Shown here piece after piece: positions 9,398 to 20,123 of a stretch of DNA of 64,000 nucleotides. The notes under the pieces were generated by a model. The model had not been told where the DNA came from. It did no database searches and saw only the letters and a list, made by a program, of their open reading frames with translations. Origin of the DNA: Kangiella aquimarina DSM 16071 (GTDB taxonomy: Bacteria; Pseudomonadota; Gammaproteobacteria; Enterobacterales; Kangiellaceae); assembly GCF_000374105.1 (NCBI RefSeq), contig NZ_KB893650.1, positions 304,862 to 368,861 of the forward strand, written 5' to 3'. Each line of letters opens with the position of its first letter. Positions within the stretch are counted from its first letter, which is position 1. Position numbers and translations under genes: made by a program.

Positions 9398-10591
9398 TCA
9401 AATCACCACTCGATTTCGCCCTTCACGCTTACCGATATAGAGCCTATTGTCTGCTCGGGCAATCAAAGCATCGAGATCATCGTCAGGTTCTGCAATTGCT
9501 ATTCCAATCGTCACACTGAGTTGAAGCTCGCTCATTCCTCCTTCTAACCTTAACCTGGTGACATTATCCCTTAAACGCTCCGCTACAGTTTTTGCATCAC
9601 TTACACTGGTGTTTGGTAATCCGACTACAAACTCTTCACCACCAAACCGACCAATAATATCTAATGGCCTAAGGGTTTGCTGACAGACCTCTACAATTCT
9701 AGTTAATATTTGATCGCCACAGGTATGTCCCCAGGTATCATTGACTCGCTTGAAATGATCCACATCGATCATAAATAGGCAGAAATCTGATTTATCAAAT
9801 TGCGACCGCCTTAGAAGTGCTTCAGCCCGTTTCATAAAATGTGCGCGGCTATCTACACCCGTCAATGCATCCTTTTCTGCAACCATCCGTAACTGTTCTT
9901 CCAATGACTTTCGATGGGCAATTTCTACCTGGAGCTCTTTATTTTGTTCACGTTCCTCGTTCAGTAGCGCATATTGTTTACGTTGCAAAAACTCAATACG
10001 AAGCAAGGCACTGTAACCCACGACATTTGCGACAATTAACAATAATCCTATTCTTAGTGACATAGCTGGTGATATTCCAGCAAAAACAACTGCTGCCGAT
10101 ACAAATGCAACACTCAAAAATAAACTAGCCCAAAAGGATACCGTCAGCAAATTTGGAATGAGTAGATAGAATGCCATTATCGCAACAACAACTGCTGTTA
10201 CTTGAGTCGATAGACTTTCAGGGCGCAGAGGAACAATTAAAACAATGCCAATAGCAACAATCCAGAGTGGTAAGGCATGTAGCCAAGCTTTTCGGGTATA
10301 ACCACCACATCGACCAATTACATAAGCCAAAACCAAACATGAGCTGACCACTGTAATGCGCATGGCTAATAATAAGTAATATTCTCGAGTTAATCCAAGA
10401 AGGTTGTAATCCGTTATACCAAATACAGCAAATAGCATTGCAACTACAATGAGTGCAACACGTGTTTCGAAGCGAACTCTTTTTTTGATTGAGTTTCGAT
10501 AATTGGTTTCGTTGTTAGTGTTATTGAACTGGCCCGTTAACCAATGTATGTCATTGTTTCTTTCTTGTTCTGACAAATAACTTATTCCCAA
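9398..10591 (-). CDS. Membrane-anchored GGDEF diguanylate cyclase
   Basis: A 397-residue enzyme with a soluble N-terminus, about six membrane helices (residues 45-205), a short coiled linker, and a C-terminal GGDEF domain from about 235. The catalytic motif is GGEEF near residue 315, with RPLD as an intact RxxD inhibitory site five residues before it. It should make c-di-GMP in response to an unknown membrane or extracellular signal; the membrane part resembles MASE-type sensors without matching one I can name. Transcribed alone. Confidence 0.88.
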   Translation of the reverse strand: MGISYLSEQERNNDIHWLTGQFNNTNNETNYRNSIKKRVRFETRVALIVVAMLFAVFGITDYNLLGLTREYYLLLAMRITVVSSCLVLAYVIGRCGGYTRKAWLHALPLWIVAIGIVLIVPLRPESLSTQVTAVVVAIMAFYLLIPNLLTVSFWASLFLSVAFVSAAVVFAGISPAMSLRIGLLLIVANVVGYSALLRIEFLQRKQYALLNEEREQNKELQVEIAHRKSLEEQLRMVAEKDALTGVDSRAHFMKRAEALLRRSQFDKSDFCLFMIDVDHFKRVNDTWGHTCGDQILTRIVEVCQQTLRPLDIIGRFGGEEFVVGLPNTSVSDAKTVAERLRDNVTRLRLEGGMSELQLSVTIGIAIAEPDDDLDALIARADNRLYIGKREGRNRVVI

Positions 10592-10602
10592 ATAATAGAT
10601 TC

Positions 10603-10634
10603 AAGCCTCAAGATTTTACTTAATTTTGAGGCTT
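10603..10634 (-). terminator. Hairpin after the ferritin-like gene
   Basis: AAGCCTCAA pairs with TTGAGGCTT across a 14-base loop, seven bases past the ferritin-like stop codon. The following T-stretch on the minus strand is weak, so termination may be partial. Confidence 0.5.
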
Positions 10635-10641
10635 CTATAAT

Positions 10642-10926
10642 TTAATGCCCAATTTCGTCTTCTGTAAACAGGTAATCTTTAAGTTGTTGATCAAATTTAG
10701 GATCACGACGTCTAATCCACTCCAGTACCATTGCCGCGTGTTCTTTTTCTTCATCGCGGTTATGCTTCAGGATTTTCTTTAAATCGTCATCTTTACAACA
10801 ATCAATACGTTGGTTATACCAATCCACGGCTTCCAATTCTTCCATCAATGAGATGATGGCGCGATGCATATCTTTAGTTTCGTCAGATAATTCTTCATAG
10901 GGTTCATGATAACCTTCATTCGCCAT
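10642..10926 (-). CDS. Encapsulated-ferritin-like (EncFtn) protein lacking a cargo tag
   Basis: A 94-residue, two-helix ferritin-like protein closely resembling the EncFtn family described in Rhodospirillum rubrum, which oxidises Fe2+ inside encapsulin shells. The metal site is conserved: the MEELEAVDWY motif gives Glu29, Glu30, Glu32, Trp36 and Tyr37, and RDEEKEHAAM gives Glu59, Glu60 and His63, equivalent to the known Glu32/Glu62/His65 set. Family members that enter shells carry a C-terminal targeting extension; here the chain stops right after the family core (LFTEDEIGH). No encapsulin shell gene lies in the window. Two adjacent cysteines (43-44) sit in the inter-helix turn. Confidence 0.87.
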   Translation of the reverse strand: MANEGYHEPYEELSDETKDMHRAIISLMEELEAVDWYNQRIDCCKDDDLKKILKHNRDEEKEHAAMVLEWIRRRDPKFDQQLKDYLFTEDEIGH

Positions 10927-11012
10927 GTCATACTCCTGTTCTATTGAGATTCTCTGCTATGACCATACTACACTTTTCATCCGTTTCCGAGTCTTAAACA
11001 TTGGCTCATTCT

Positions 11013-11711
11013 TTACGCCCATTCTGCTTTTGTAATGTGTCCCTTCCAAACCAGATCGAGTTGACCCGCGTCCCACCAGCCAACTTCACCATATAACGGG
11101 ATACTTATTCCATTTACTTCTCGATAGTCTCTAAAGTGTCCTTCCCAGGGTTTCTTTTGATAGCCCTTGTCAAATTTTCCATACCGCCCGTCACTGTAAA
11201 CACTGATGACTTCAGCTTCATCATTAAATCGAAACACTAGGCTAACCCTACTTTCGCCTACCGAAAGACTTGCTTCAGCACAGCCATCTTCTAAAGCTGA
11301 CCATTGAACACCATTGATCGGTAGCAGTGCTGTTGGACACCATACACCTTCTGCAAGATATCGGTGCAGGGCACCAGAGTTTAGCTCAACCCTATTAGTC
11401 TCAGATCCTAGCGGAATGATAGAAAGTAATTTCACCTGACCAGTACCAATACCTCCCTTAAAACTATCTACCACTTTTATGTGCAAGCCCATCGGTATCT
11501 TCACTTTAGCTTTCCATTGAAAGCTCCGCTCGTCAGCGGCGATTCTTTCGCTAGCAGAGAAGCTCATCCAATGCCCTTCCTTTGAAGTTCTTAGCTGTCC
11601 CTCCTGGCTTAACTTTACCGACTGGGTATTTATTGATGTGCTATCCTGAAATACCCTTCTGAAATATCGTTGTACGACTTCGGGTAAATCCCTGATGATG
11701 TCATCTAACAT
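11013..11711 (-). CDS. DUF6544/DUF6920-like protein
   Basis: This 232-residue soluble protein begins with a PEVVQRYFRR-type opening. A beta-rich body contains many Trp and Tyr residues and ends with FRDYREVNGISIP and GEVGWW motifs, which recall uncharacterised DUF6544/DUF6920 proteins. The fold resembles lipid-carrier-like beta sheets (LolA-like C-terminal motif), but that is inference. No signal peptide is seen. It stands alone between the ferritin-like gene and a divergent lipoprotein gene. Confidence 0.6.
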   Translation of the reverse strand: MLDDIIRDLPEVVQRYFRRVFQDSTSINTQSVKLSQEGQLRTSKEGHWMSFSASERIAADERSFQWKAKVKIPMGLHIKVVDSFKGGIGTGQVKLLSIIPLGSETNRVELNSGALHRYLAEGVWCPTALLPINGVQWSALEDGCAEASLSVGESRVSLVFRFNDEAEVISVYSDGRYGKFDKGYQKKPWEGHFRDYREVNGISIPLYGEVGWWDAGQLDLVWKGHITKAEWA

Positions 11712-11918
11712 AATTGCTTCTCTATTCTTTGTTCATTACCCATAAACTTTCCAATATTTTGATTCTTCCTGTCTAATTCATCATTTATCCACTCAACTCA
11801 TATAATCAATAACCTACACCTTACTATTCACCTAACTTATTTTTTGATTGTTTAACATCAATATTTAGCGTACTTTCCTAATTATAAGCTTGTATTATGT
11901 TAGCTTAAGAGGTTCTGT

Positions 11919-12299
11919 ATGCACACTATTTATCATCGCTACGTTTGCTGGATAGTCATTTTTTGCATGGTTGGCTGCACCAGCATGAAACCTGTTGAGC
12001 ACGAATCGCCCGAGCAAAGTATTCAATTCAAGGATCGAATATTAGTATATGAAAAAAACGGCCGTATCGTAGATATGAAAGTCGTTAAGATTGAGCAAAA
12101 CCAGATCACCGGCTCTCTTACAGAAGATCCCTTAAGCTCTGTTTCAATTCATTTTGACGATATCGAAAAAATCGAATTAGAATCTGTAGATGGCGGAAAA
12201 ACTGTATTAGCGGTTGTCGGCGGAATTTTATTATTACCTATATTGTTACTGGGTTTACTGTTTGGTGTTGCTGAAAGCGTTGAGAGTAACAGCCAGTAA
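11919..12299 (+). CDS. Small lipoprotein with C-terminal membrane segment
   Basis: A 126-residue protein with a lipoprotein signal peptide (hydrophobic stretch ending MVGC, lipid-attachment Cys near residue 20). A small beta-strand-rich middle (residues 35-90) and a glycine/leucine-rich hydrophobic segment near residues 95-115 follow. The C-terminal hydrophobic stretch is unusual for a lipoprotein and would give a second anchor. The family is not recognised. The gene is divergent from its left neighbour across about 200 bases and convergent with the next. Confidence 0.65.
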   Translation: MHTIYHRYVCWIVIFCMVGCTSMKPVEHESPEQSIQFKDRILVYEKNGRIVDMKVVKIEQNQITGSLTEDPLSSVSIHFDDIEKIELESVDGGKTVLAVVGGILLLPILLLGLLFGVAESVESNSQ

Positions 12300-12321
12300 C
12301 CACTGGCTCTTTGGGTATTCC

Positions 12322-12519
12322 TTAGCTTCTACTCTTGAACACCTTCGTTAACAGGGTGCTCACACCAATAAATACAACCACCCAAATCCCAAAGTCTATT
12401 AACAAACCAATCCAAAAAGTATTATGTTCAAATGGGTTATAACCTAATAAGAAATAGCTTAGGCGAGTAATAAAATATGAAATAATAAATGCTATAATGC
12501 TTTTAACATTTTTGGTCAT
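12322..12519 (-). CDS. Small membrane protein, unknown
   Basis: A 65-residue protein with two membrane helices (about 8-28 and 37-58). Its ATG overlaps the stop of the upstream membrane-protein gene (ATGA), so the two form a translationally coupled pair. No recognised family. Confidence 0.6.
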   Translation of the reverse strand: MTKNVKSIIAFIISYFITRLSYFLLGYNPFEHNTFWIGLLIDFGIWVVVFIGVSTLLTKVFKSRS

Positions 12520-13061
12520 TTTTTAATTCCTTCTCTGTTTTCGCTCTCTTCGTTTCTTTCTGTGCCTAATAGTTTATTTACCCTAGGTTGAATAGACCAG
12601 ACACCTATTGGTAGAAACAACAATAATACAAGTGAACCTGCATATTCTGAAAAAATTACTTCTTTTTGTTGTTCTAACTTTACTAACTGTCTTGCTGTAA
12701 AATCATAGGCATAAAAAACTGCTACGACTGCCAATAAATTTAGTATTACCCATAGCGTTTCGAAATTTTCCCAAATAAATACTCCAGTGGCTATATAGAT
12801 AATTAAATACACTAAAGCAATTTTTACTAGACTTGTCGATTCAGTTAGGTTCTCTGGCAATTCTTTTAAACAAGCCGCCACAATCGACCACAACCAGCTC
12901 GCTACAACTAACATCATAAACATTGCAACCCAGGTGTCTACTAACAAGCTTGGCTGATTTCCTTCCTGTATGCTATTAATTATTAAATGCTAGCTCAGCA
13001 CTTTTGCTCCAAATATTAGTATAAACAGTTGCCAGTGCTTTAACCTTAGAAAAATATTCAT
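12516..13061 (-). pseudogene. Membrane-protein gene interrupted by an in-frame amber codon
   Basis: An open frame starts at a TTG at 12947 (143 residues, about four helices), but the natural start appears to be an ATG at 13061. That ATG is preceded by AAGGAAGAAGGA and followed by 23 codons beginning MNIFLRLKHWQLFILIFG. This opening is one I know from four-helix hypothetical membrane proteins of marine gammaproteobacteria. The two parts share one frame and are separated by a TAG at 12990-12992. I read this as one gene of about 180 codons with a nonsense mutation. Alternatives are a sequencing error or readthrough/restart at the internal TTG. The intact 65-codon partner overlaps its 3' end. Confidence 0.6.
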
Positions 13062-13071
13062 TCCTTCTTCC

Positions 13072-13608
13072 TTACTTTGTTCCCCACATACGCGGCATAA
13101 CATTGCTAGTAGTTTTTGACTTTTTATGCCAGTAGCTCATAATGATGTGACCAATTGCTAATGCCAACAACAGCCAACCTAGTTCTCCGTGCAACAATCC
13201 TCCTAGATCTAAAGTCCATTGTATTTTCTCTCCTTCAAAACCACTGAAGATTGTTATACCAAAGACCTCAAAAGAGCGTCCAGACCCATATTGCCGTAAT
13301 AAACCCAGCGCTGGTATTGCCAGCATTAGAAAATAAAGCGTTATATGACCGAGTCTTGCTAACCAGTTAATAGAAGATGGACGGTTGGATACGTTCATTA
13401 ACGCCCAGATGATTCTTATAATAATTAAGAAAAATAGTAGTAAGCCCATCGGTTTATGACTTGGCCAGAAGAAAGCTTCTATAGCTGTGTCATCAAAGAA
13501 GAAGTGTGCTGCTGCGCTTAGAAATTGCCATAGCAACAACAATGCCATGCCCCAATGTAGGATTCGGCTTACTCGCCCATAGTTTTGATTATTATCTTTT
13601 ATACCCAT
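13072..13608 (-). CDS. Cytochrome b561
   Basis: A 178-residue, four-helix di-heme cytochrome b561 of the bacterial type, which passes electrons between quinol and periplasmic acceptors. Visible heme-ligand-bearing motifs are RILHWGMALL at about residue 15, the SHKPMGLLL helix near 50, and HGELGWLLLALAIGHI near 140-155. It ends 10 bases before the start of the interrupted membrane-protein gene, suggesting one transcript. Confidence 0.88.
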   Translation of the reverse strand: MGIKDNNQNYGRVSRILHWGMALLLLWQFLSAAAHFFFDDTAIEAFFWPSHKPMGLLLFFLIIIRIIWALMNVSNRPSSINWLARLGHITLYFLMLAIPALGLLRQYGSGRSFEVFGITIFSGFEGEKIQWTLDLGGLLHGELGWLLLALAIGHIIMSYWHKKSKTTSNVMPRMWGTK

Positions 13609-13659
13609 TTTTTCTCACCATTATTTTATTTGTAATGAATATAGCATAGGTTCTAATTA

Positions 13660-14490
13660 CTATTTGATGATTTGCTTAATGTTATCACTGATATGACCAA
13701 TTACATTTTTGTCTTGCCAGTACTGACCATGGCTTAAAGGATTCCAAGATTTAAATAGTTTACTCAACAACCCTCTACCAACATTGATTTGTATATCTTC
13801 TACTAGTTCTTCATAGGATGGGCTCAGTGATTTCAATGGCCAACCAAGCACATCATCTTTGTCGTAAAGGTTATACCACTTAAACTCTTCCATAGGTGGT
13901 TTAATGGCCTCTATCTTCTTGTGTCCCGCCACAAAGATTGGAATATTGCACCCTAATGTGTAAAAACCTTTTAAGCTTTGCATTCTTCTAAATTTATCTC
14001 GTGGAGATCCTTCTGCAACGTCGTCCTCTCGCTGCATACTCCAGATTCCTACGGATGCATCTATTCGCTGCGCATCCCAGATGTAACTTGAGATCACCTG
14101 ACAACCCAAAGAGTTTGCTACGATAATTACCGGTATAGAACGTGTTCCTGTTTCATTAAATATCTCATCCATGGCACCCATTATCATTTTTTGTGTTAAG
14201 TAATAAGGGCTGTTTTTAACTCTTTTCTTATATTCAAGACTTGCCGCATCAGAAAAACCATACAAGAGAAATCGTCTGAGCTTTATCCAATCTACCTGAT
14301 TCCGCATTCGGCCTAGCACTGCTTCTTGCTGTCCTTGTAGAATATCCTGATAGTAGAGCGGCTTAAAAATTACCTGATTCCATAACTGATCACCTAACGA
14401 TTTTTTCATCTGATCATAAAAGCCAGTGTAATAATCTCTTTCGGTATCCCCCATCCCATGAATGGTTATTAGCGCAATTTTTTTATCCAT
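13660..14490 (-). CDS. Alpha/beta-hydrolase-like protein
   Basis: A 276-residue soluble protein opening with ITIHGMGDTERDYY, which resembles the oxyanion-hole region of alpha/beta hydrolases. A nucleophile-elbow-like segment VANSLGCQV follows near residue 130 (Ser flanked as in G-x-S-x-G, with Asn for the first Gly). A histidine in the C-terminal SHGQYW segment could complete a triad. No signal peptide. Family name and substrate are unknown; lipase- or esterase-like activity is inference only. Confidence 0.6.
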   Translation of the reverse strand: MDKKIALITIHGMGDTERDYYTGFYDQMKKSLGDQLWNQVIFKPLYYQDILQGQQEAVLGRMRNQVDWIKLRRFLLYGFSDAASLEYKKRVKNSPYYLTQKMIMGAMDEIFNETGTRSIPVIIVANSLGCQVISSYIWDAQRIDASVGIWSMQREDDVAEGSPRDKFRRMQSLKGFYTLGCNIPIFVAGHKKIEAIKPPMEEFKWYNLYDKDDVLGWPLKSLSPSYEELVEDIQINVGRGLLSKLFKSWNPLSHGQYWQDKNVIGHISDNIKQIIK

Positions 14491-14592
14491 GGCCTTCTCC
14501 TTTGCTTTGTAACTTTATAAACAATACCATTCATTATGACTTAGTTAGCCATTGCTTATTTCGTAGAAACTATTTAGATGTACAAAAATGTT

Positions 14593-14618
14593 TGCCGCAT
14601 CAACTTACTGATGCGGCA
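14593..14618 (-). terminator. katG terminator
   Basis: A ten-base perfect stem (TGCCGCATCA / TGATGCGGCA) with a six-base loop lies just past the katG stop and is followed by AAACATTTTTG on the minus strand. Confidence 0.85.
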
Positions 14619-14627
14619 CTGTATGGT

Positions 14628-16787
<2,160 letters not shown>

Positions 16788-16980
16788 TTACTCCTTTTAA
16801 TTCAAGAACCGTATGATTGACAATATACCGATACGGCCTAAATATTTAAAACCGTTATATCACACATACTAGATATTTATTTTTTATATATAGTTACTAT
16901 TGAATGGCTCTATGAAGTCGAGTGAATTATTTTTTTAGGAACAGGTATTCTTCAAGGGTATTATCAATACGTCTTAATTG

Positions 16981-17514
16981 TTATTTTAGTATCAACCTAA
17001 AACCATAAACTTTCAGTTTTTGTTGCATAAAATCCAAATCTAAAGCTCTTTCAAAACCCAGTCGTTCATACATTCCCCAGGCGACTTTCATTGCCTCTGT
17101 GCTGTGGATGACTACTTTTCCCTTTCCTAAATTGCGAGCACGTTCGATACAGGCCATAGATAATGCTTTCCCAACACCCAATCCACGCGCATCAGGATCG
17201 ACAGCAAGCAAACGAAAACCACAGGCATTTTTTTCATGAACCGCAGTTCCTCCAGAGCCATAATGCTTCATATCACTAAAAAACACTACTGCACCAATAT
17301 TTTTTCCATTGGAATCTTTGGCGACTAAAATCTCGGTTGTTGGAACTAATGTCAAATCTCCAACATTAAGTAGCATTCTGTAGTAATCGGGTTGCTCGTC
17401 TGGTTTTGGGAACCCGTCAAGGCTTGAGTATACTCTGACTAGAAGCTTTCCGATTCTATCAAAATCATCTGTTTGTACTTTTTCTATAGTAAATTCGGTC
17501 ATATTCATTTTCAC
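16981..17514 (-). CDS. GNAT family acetyltransferase
   Basis: A 177-residue N-acetyltransferase. The acetyl-CoA-binding motif A appears as LAVDPDARGLGVGKAL near residue 100, followed by the typical YERLGFERA near 150. The substrate is unknown. The ATG used gives MKMNMTEF; a second Met five residues in is an alternative start. It stands alone between katG and the M28 peptidase. Confidence 0.85.
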   Translation of the reverse strand: MKMNMTEFTIEKVQTDDFDRIGKLLVRVYSSLDGFPKPDEQPDYYRMLLNVGDLTLVPTTEILVAKDSNGKNIGAVVFFSDMKHYGSGGTAVHEKNACGFRLLAVDPDARGLGVGKALSMACIERARNLGKGKVVIHSTEAMKVAWGMYERLGFERALDLDFMQQKLKVYGFRLILK

Positions 17515-17579
17515 AAAGCTTCTACCCCGTTTGAGAGATTTATTCTAAAAAAATAATGATCAATTTTTACAATACTTAT

Positions 17580-19895
17580 CTATAACTTATGCCTTGAAAT
17601 TATTAACGTTTTGTCACCATCATGCACTGACACAACTTTATCGCCTTTTAAAGCTGAAAGATATTGATACTGCTCAGGAAGCTGATCGTATATTGATACC
17701 ACCATAATAGTCAGCGGCTGATCCACTCCATAACGGATTGTCAGTTTCTGTTTCGCACACTCATCGCCACGACAACGGTACTCATAATAACTCGATGAGT
17801 ACCCAGGCTCTTTTTCATACCAGAGGGTATCGTTACCGCTTTGTATAGTGCTCAGTTCAGAACTTTTTGGGATAAAGATACGCTGTTCGAAGAAGTTTTT
17901 ATCTGATGAATCTACAAACACCTCCGCCACACGGCCATCATTGTCAATACTAACGTAGTCACCGCTTACTGTTATTTTTGGCATGCTTTGTGGTTTGGCT
18001 TTAACTGCAGGGAATTGACTGTTTAACCAAGGGTACACGGCTTGATTTTCAAAGTTATCATCAAACGCATTTTGCAACGATTCTGGAATATCACTTTCTT
18101 GGTTGTGTAACGCAATCCTCTGTTCATTCTGATTGACTATGTATCGTATATTCAGATGTTGAGGTGCATCAGGACTGTAAGCTGGTTGGATTCCTGCCCA
18201 CAATGTTGTGCCTATCCACAATATTCCTAGCGGCAACATTAACTTAGCAAATGATTGATTGATAACTGATGACGATACAATGACTGGTAATAGTGTTATC
18301 AATCCAAAACCAATCATTGTTGCTACTGCGACGGATAAATGAAACGTTAATAGTTTCTCAAACACAAACGCCATCGCTATAAAACACACGGAGGATAAAA
18401 CAGCCGTCGCTGTCGCAATAGTTTCAAATATGCTTTGCTGTCTTTTTTTCGTCATTCGATTAATCAGTAACAGCAGTACCAATCCTCCGAGAGCAATCAT
18501 TCCAGGTAAAGCAAATAGAATGGCCACGCCAGGAGCCAGGATGGCCATACCGATGCATAATGTTGACCACAATAGTGATAACCCAACCAAGGATTCAATA
18601 GGCTGTGTTCGTTTTAGCAATAAGCGCCCTACGGTGAAAAGAATCATAAAGCTGATGATCCACAAACCAAATCGCATCGGTAATCCATTCGCAGTCCAGG
18701 GCGCCTGCTTGCCAGTCAGCCATTGAATCAAGTACTGATACAAGATCCCTGAAATGGCTATAAGCACAATGATTAATAACCCAGAAAAAACAGTCAGCAA
18801 GACTCGTGACACTGTGATAGCACCTGCAACTTTTAACATCACCAGAATCACCACACTGGCTGCCAGCAATAGACTAGCAATTAGAAGGTTATTACTTTCG
18901 TCCCAACTGACAACAAACAGCCCCGCGTAATCTGTGAATACTTTGTTTCCACTTTCAGCCTTCGTCAAATTTGTATCTTTTAATTCTTTGAGTACACCCC
19001 AGACATTATCACCATGATGCTGCAAACTTCCTTTGTTCAGCCGTTTAGAATTATCTAAGGGTGTATGGTAGTGAGGTAAATTTTCGCCATGTGCAAAGTT
19101 TAGTCCCTGTAACCCGTACTGCTTGAAAACCGTTAGGTCGGTATCATTCGGTAATATCTTATAAGCTTCATAGAATATTGAGCTGGTCAGCGGTGCTGGC
19201 GTAGACCCGGCATACAGATCCACTAACCAACCACTATCTTCCGCAGTTTCAAACATGACACTCTGACCACTTGTGCCTCTTGCTTCAATATTGAGTGCGA
19301 CCTTCAGGTTCTTTGCCTGTGGATGCTCACGCATAAAAGCTCGCGCACCCATTAATCCATACTCTTCGCCCTCGTTGAATAAAAATACCAGACGATTTTT
19401 CGGTGGCGATGACTCCTTGACCAGTCGCATCGTTTCAAGCAGTGTTGCAACCGCCGCCATTGCATCGCTGGCTCCTTCAGCACTAGGCACCGAATCATAA
19501 TGGGCAGAAAGCAATATACCTTCATCACTCTCCGTGCCATCTATGCTCACAATAATGTTATTAACCTGTGTGCATCGAGCAGTTCCTGTTTCATAATCGA
19601 GACAAACCTGAGTTTTTTGTTGTTCTACTGCATATCCCATTTGCATTATCGTATTTATAATACGACTAGCTACTTGTCGGTTTTCTTCTGTATCTACGGT
19701 ATGTGCGACTCCCTCTCCTGTAAGATGTTCTAAAATGTCGAATGCTCGCCCCGCTGAAAAAACATCCTCATCTGCATCACTCGGCAAATCATCAATCGGT
19801 AGCATCTGCAATCTAATGAATATCGCGCTTAAAATGATTAAACTGACTGCAACTATAAAGTTGACGAAAGATGTCTTTTGATTTTCGATTTGCAC
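17580..19895 (-). CDS. M28 family zinc aminopeptidase with membrane domain
   Basis: A 771-residue membrane protein: an N-terminal anchor, an extracytoplasmic M28 peptidase domain (about 60-300), then about eight membrane helices (350-600) and a soluble C-terminal part. The zinc ligands are visible: HYDSV and the Asp in EGASDAMA, the catalytic Glu pair in FNEGEEYG, NIEARGTSG, and the final His in HYHTPLD. Length and layout match the Fxna/ERMP1-like M28 branch. It should trim N-terminal residues from periplasmic peptides. Confidence 0.88.
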   Translation of the reverse strand: MQIENQKTSFVNFIVAVSLIILSAIFIRLQMLPIDDLPSDADEDVFSAGRAFDILEHLTGEGVAHTVDTEENRQVASRIINTIMQMGYAVEQQKTQVCLDYETGTARCTQVNNIIVSIDGTESDEGILLSAHYDSVPSAEGASDAMAAVATLLETMRLVKESSPPKNRLVFLFNEGEEYGLMGARAFMREHPQAKNLKVALNIEARGTSGQSVMFETAEDSGWLVDLYAGSTPAPLTSSIFYEAYKILPNDTDLTVFKQYGLQGLNFAHGENLPHYHTPLDNSKRLNKGSLQHHGDNVWGVLKELKDTNLTKAESGNKVFTDYAGLFVVSWDESNNLLIASLLLAASVVILVMLKVAGAITVSRVLLTVFSGLLIIVLIAISGILYQYLIQWLTGKQAPWTANGLPMRFGLWIISFMILFTVGRLLLKRTQPIESLVGLSLLWSTLCIGMAILAPGVAILFALPGMIALGGLVLLLLINRMTKKRQQSIFETIATATAVLSSVCFIAMAFVFEKLLTFHLSVAVATMIGFGLITLLPVIVSSSVINQSFAKLMLPLGILWIGTTLWAGIQPAYSPDAPQHLNIRYIVNQNEQRIALHNQESDIPESLQNAFDDNFENQAVYPWLNSQFPAVKAKPQSMPKITVSGDYVSIDNDGRVAEVFVDSSDKNFFEQRIFIPKSSELSTIQSGNDTLWYEKEPGYSSSYYEYRCRGDECAKQKLTIRYGVDQPLTIMVVSIYDQLPEQYQYLSALKGDKVVSVHDGDKTLIISRHKL

Positions 19896-20123
19896 GAGAT
19901 TTTCCTTTTATTATCTTTACTTTCTTACATTAATTATGTCCCTATCATAATCAGACTATACATTTTTACCATGTTAAATTTTCAGTTGTTGCTCTTCTAA
20001 TATTGTTGTTTCTCTATTTAAAGTTTCGCAACCATTGGTAATTATCAATACTCAGCCTTTTATCCTCGTAGTCTATCGCGGAAAAGGCTAAACTGTGCGT
20101 CTTATGCATTAATCCTTTCCTAC

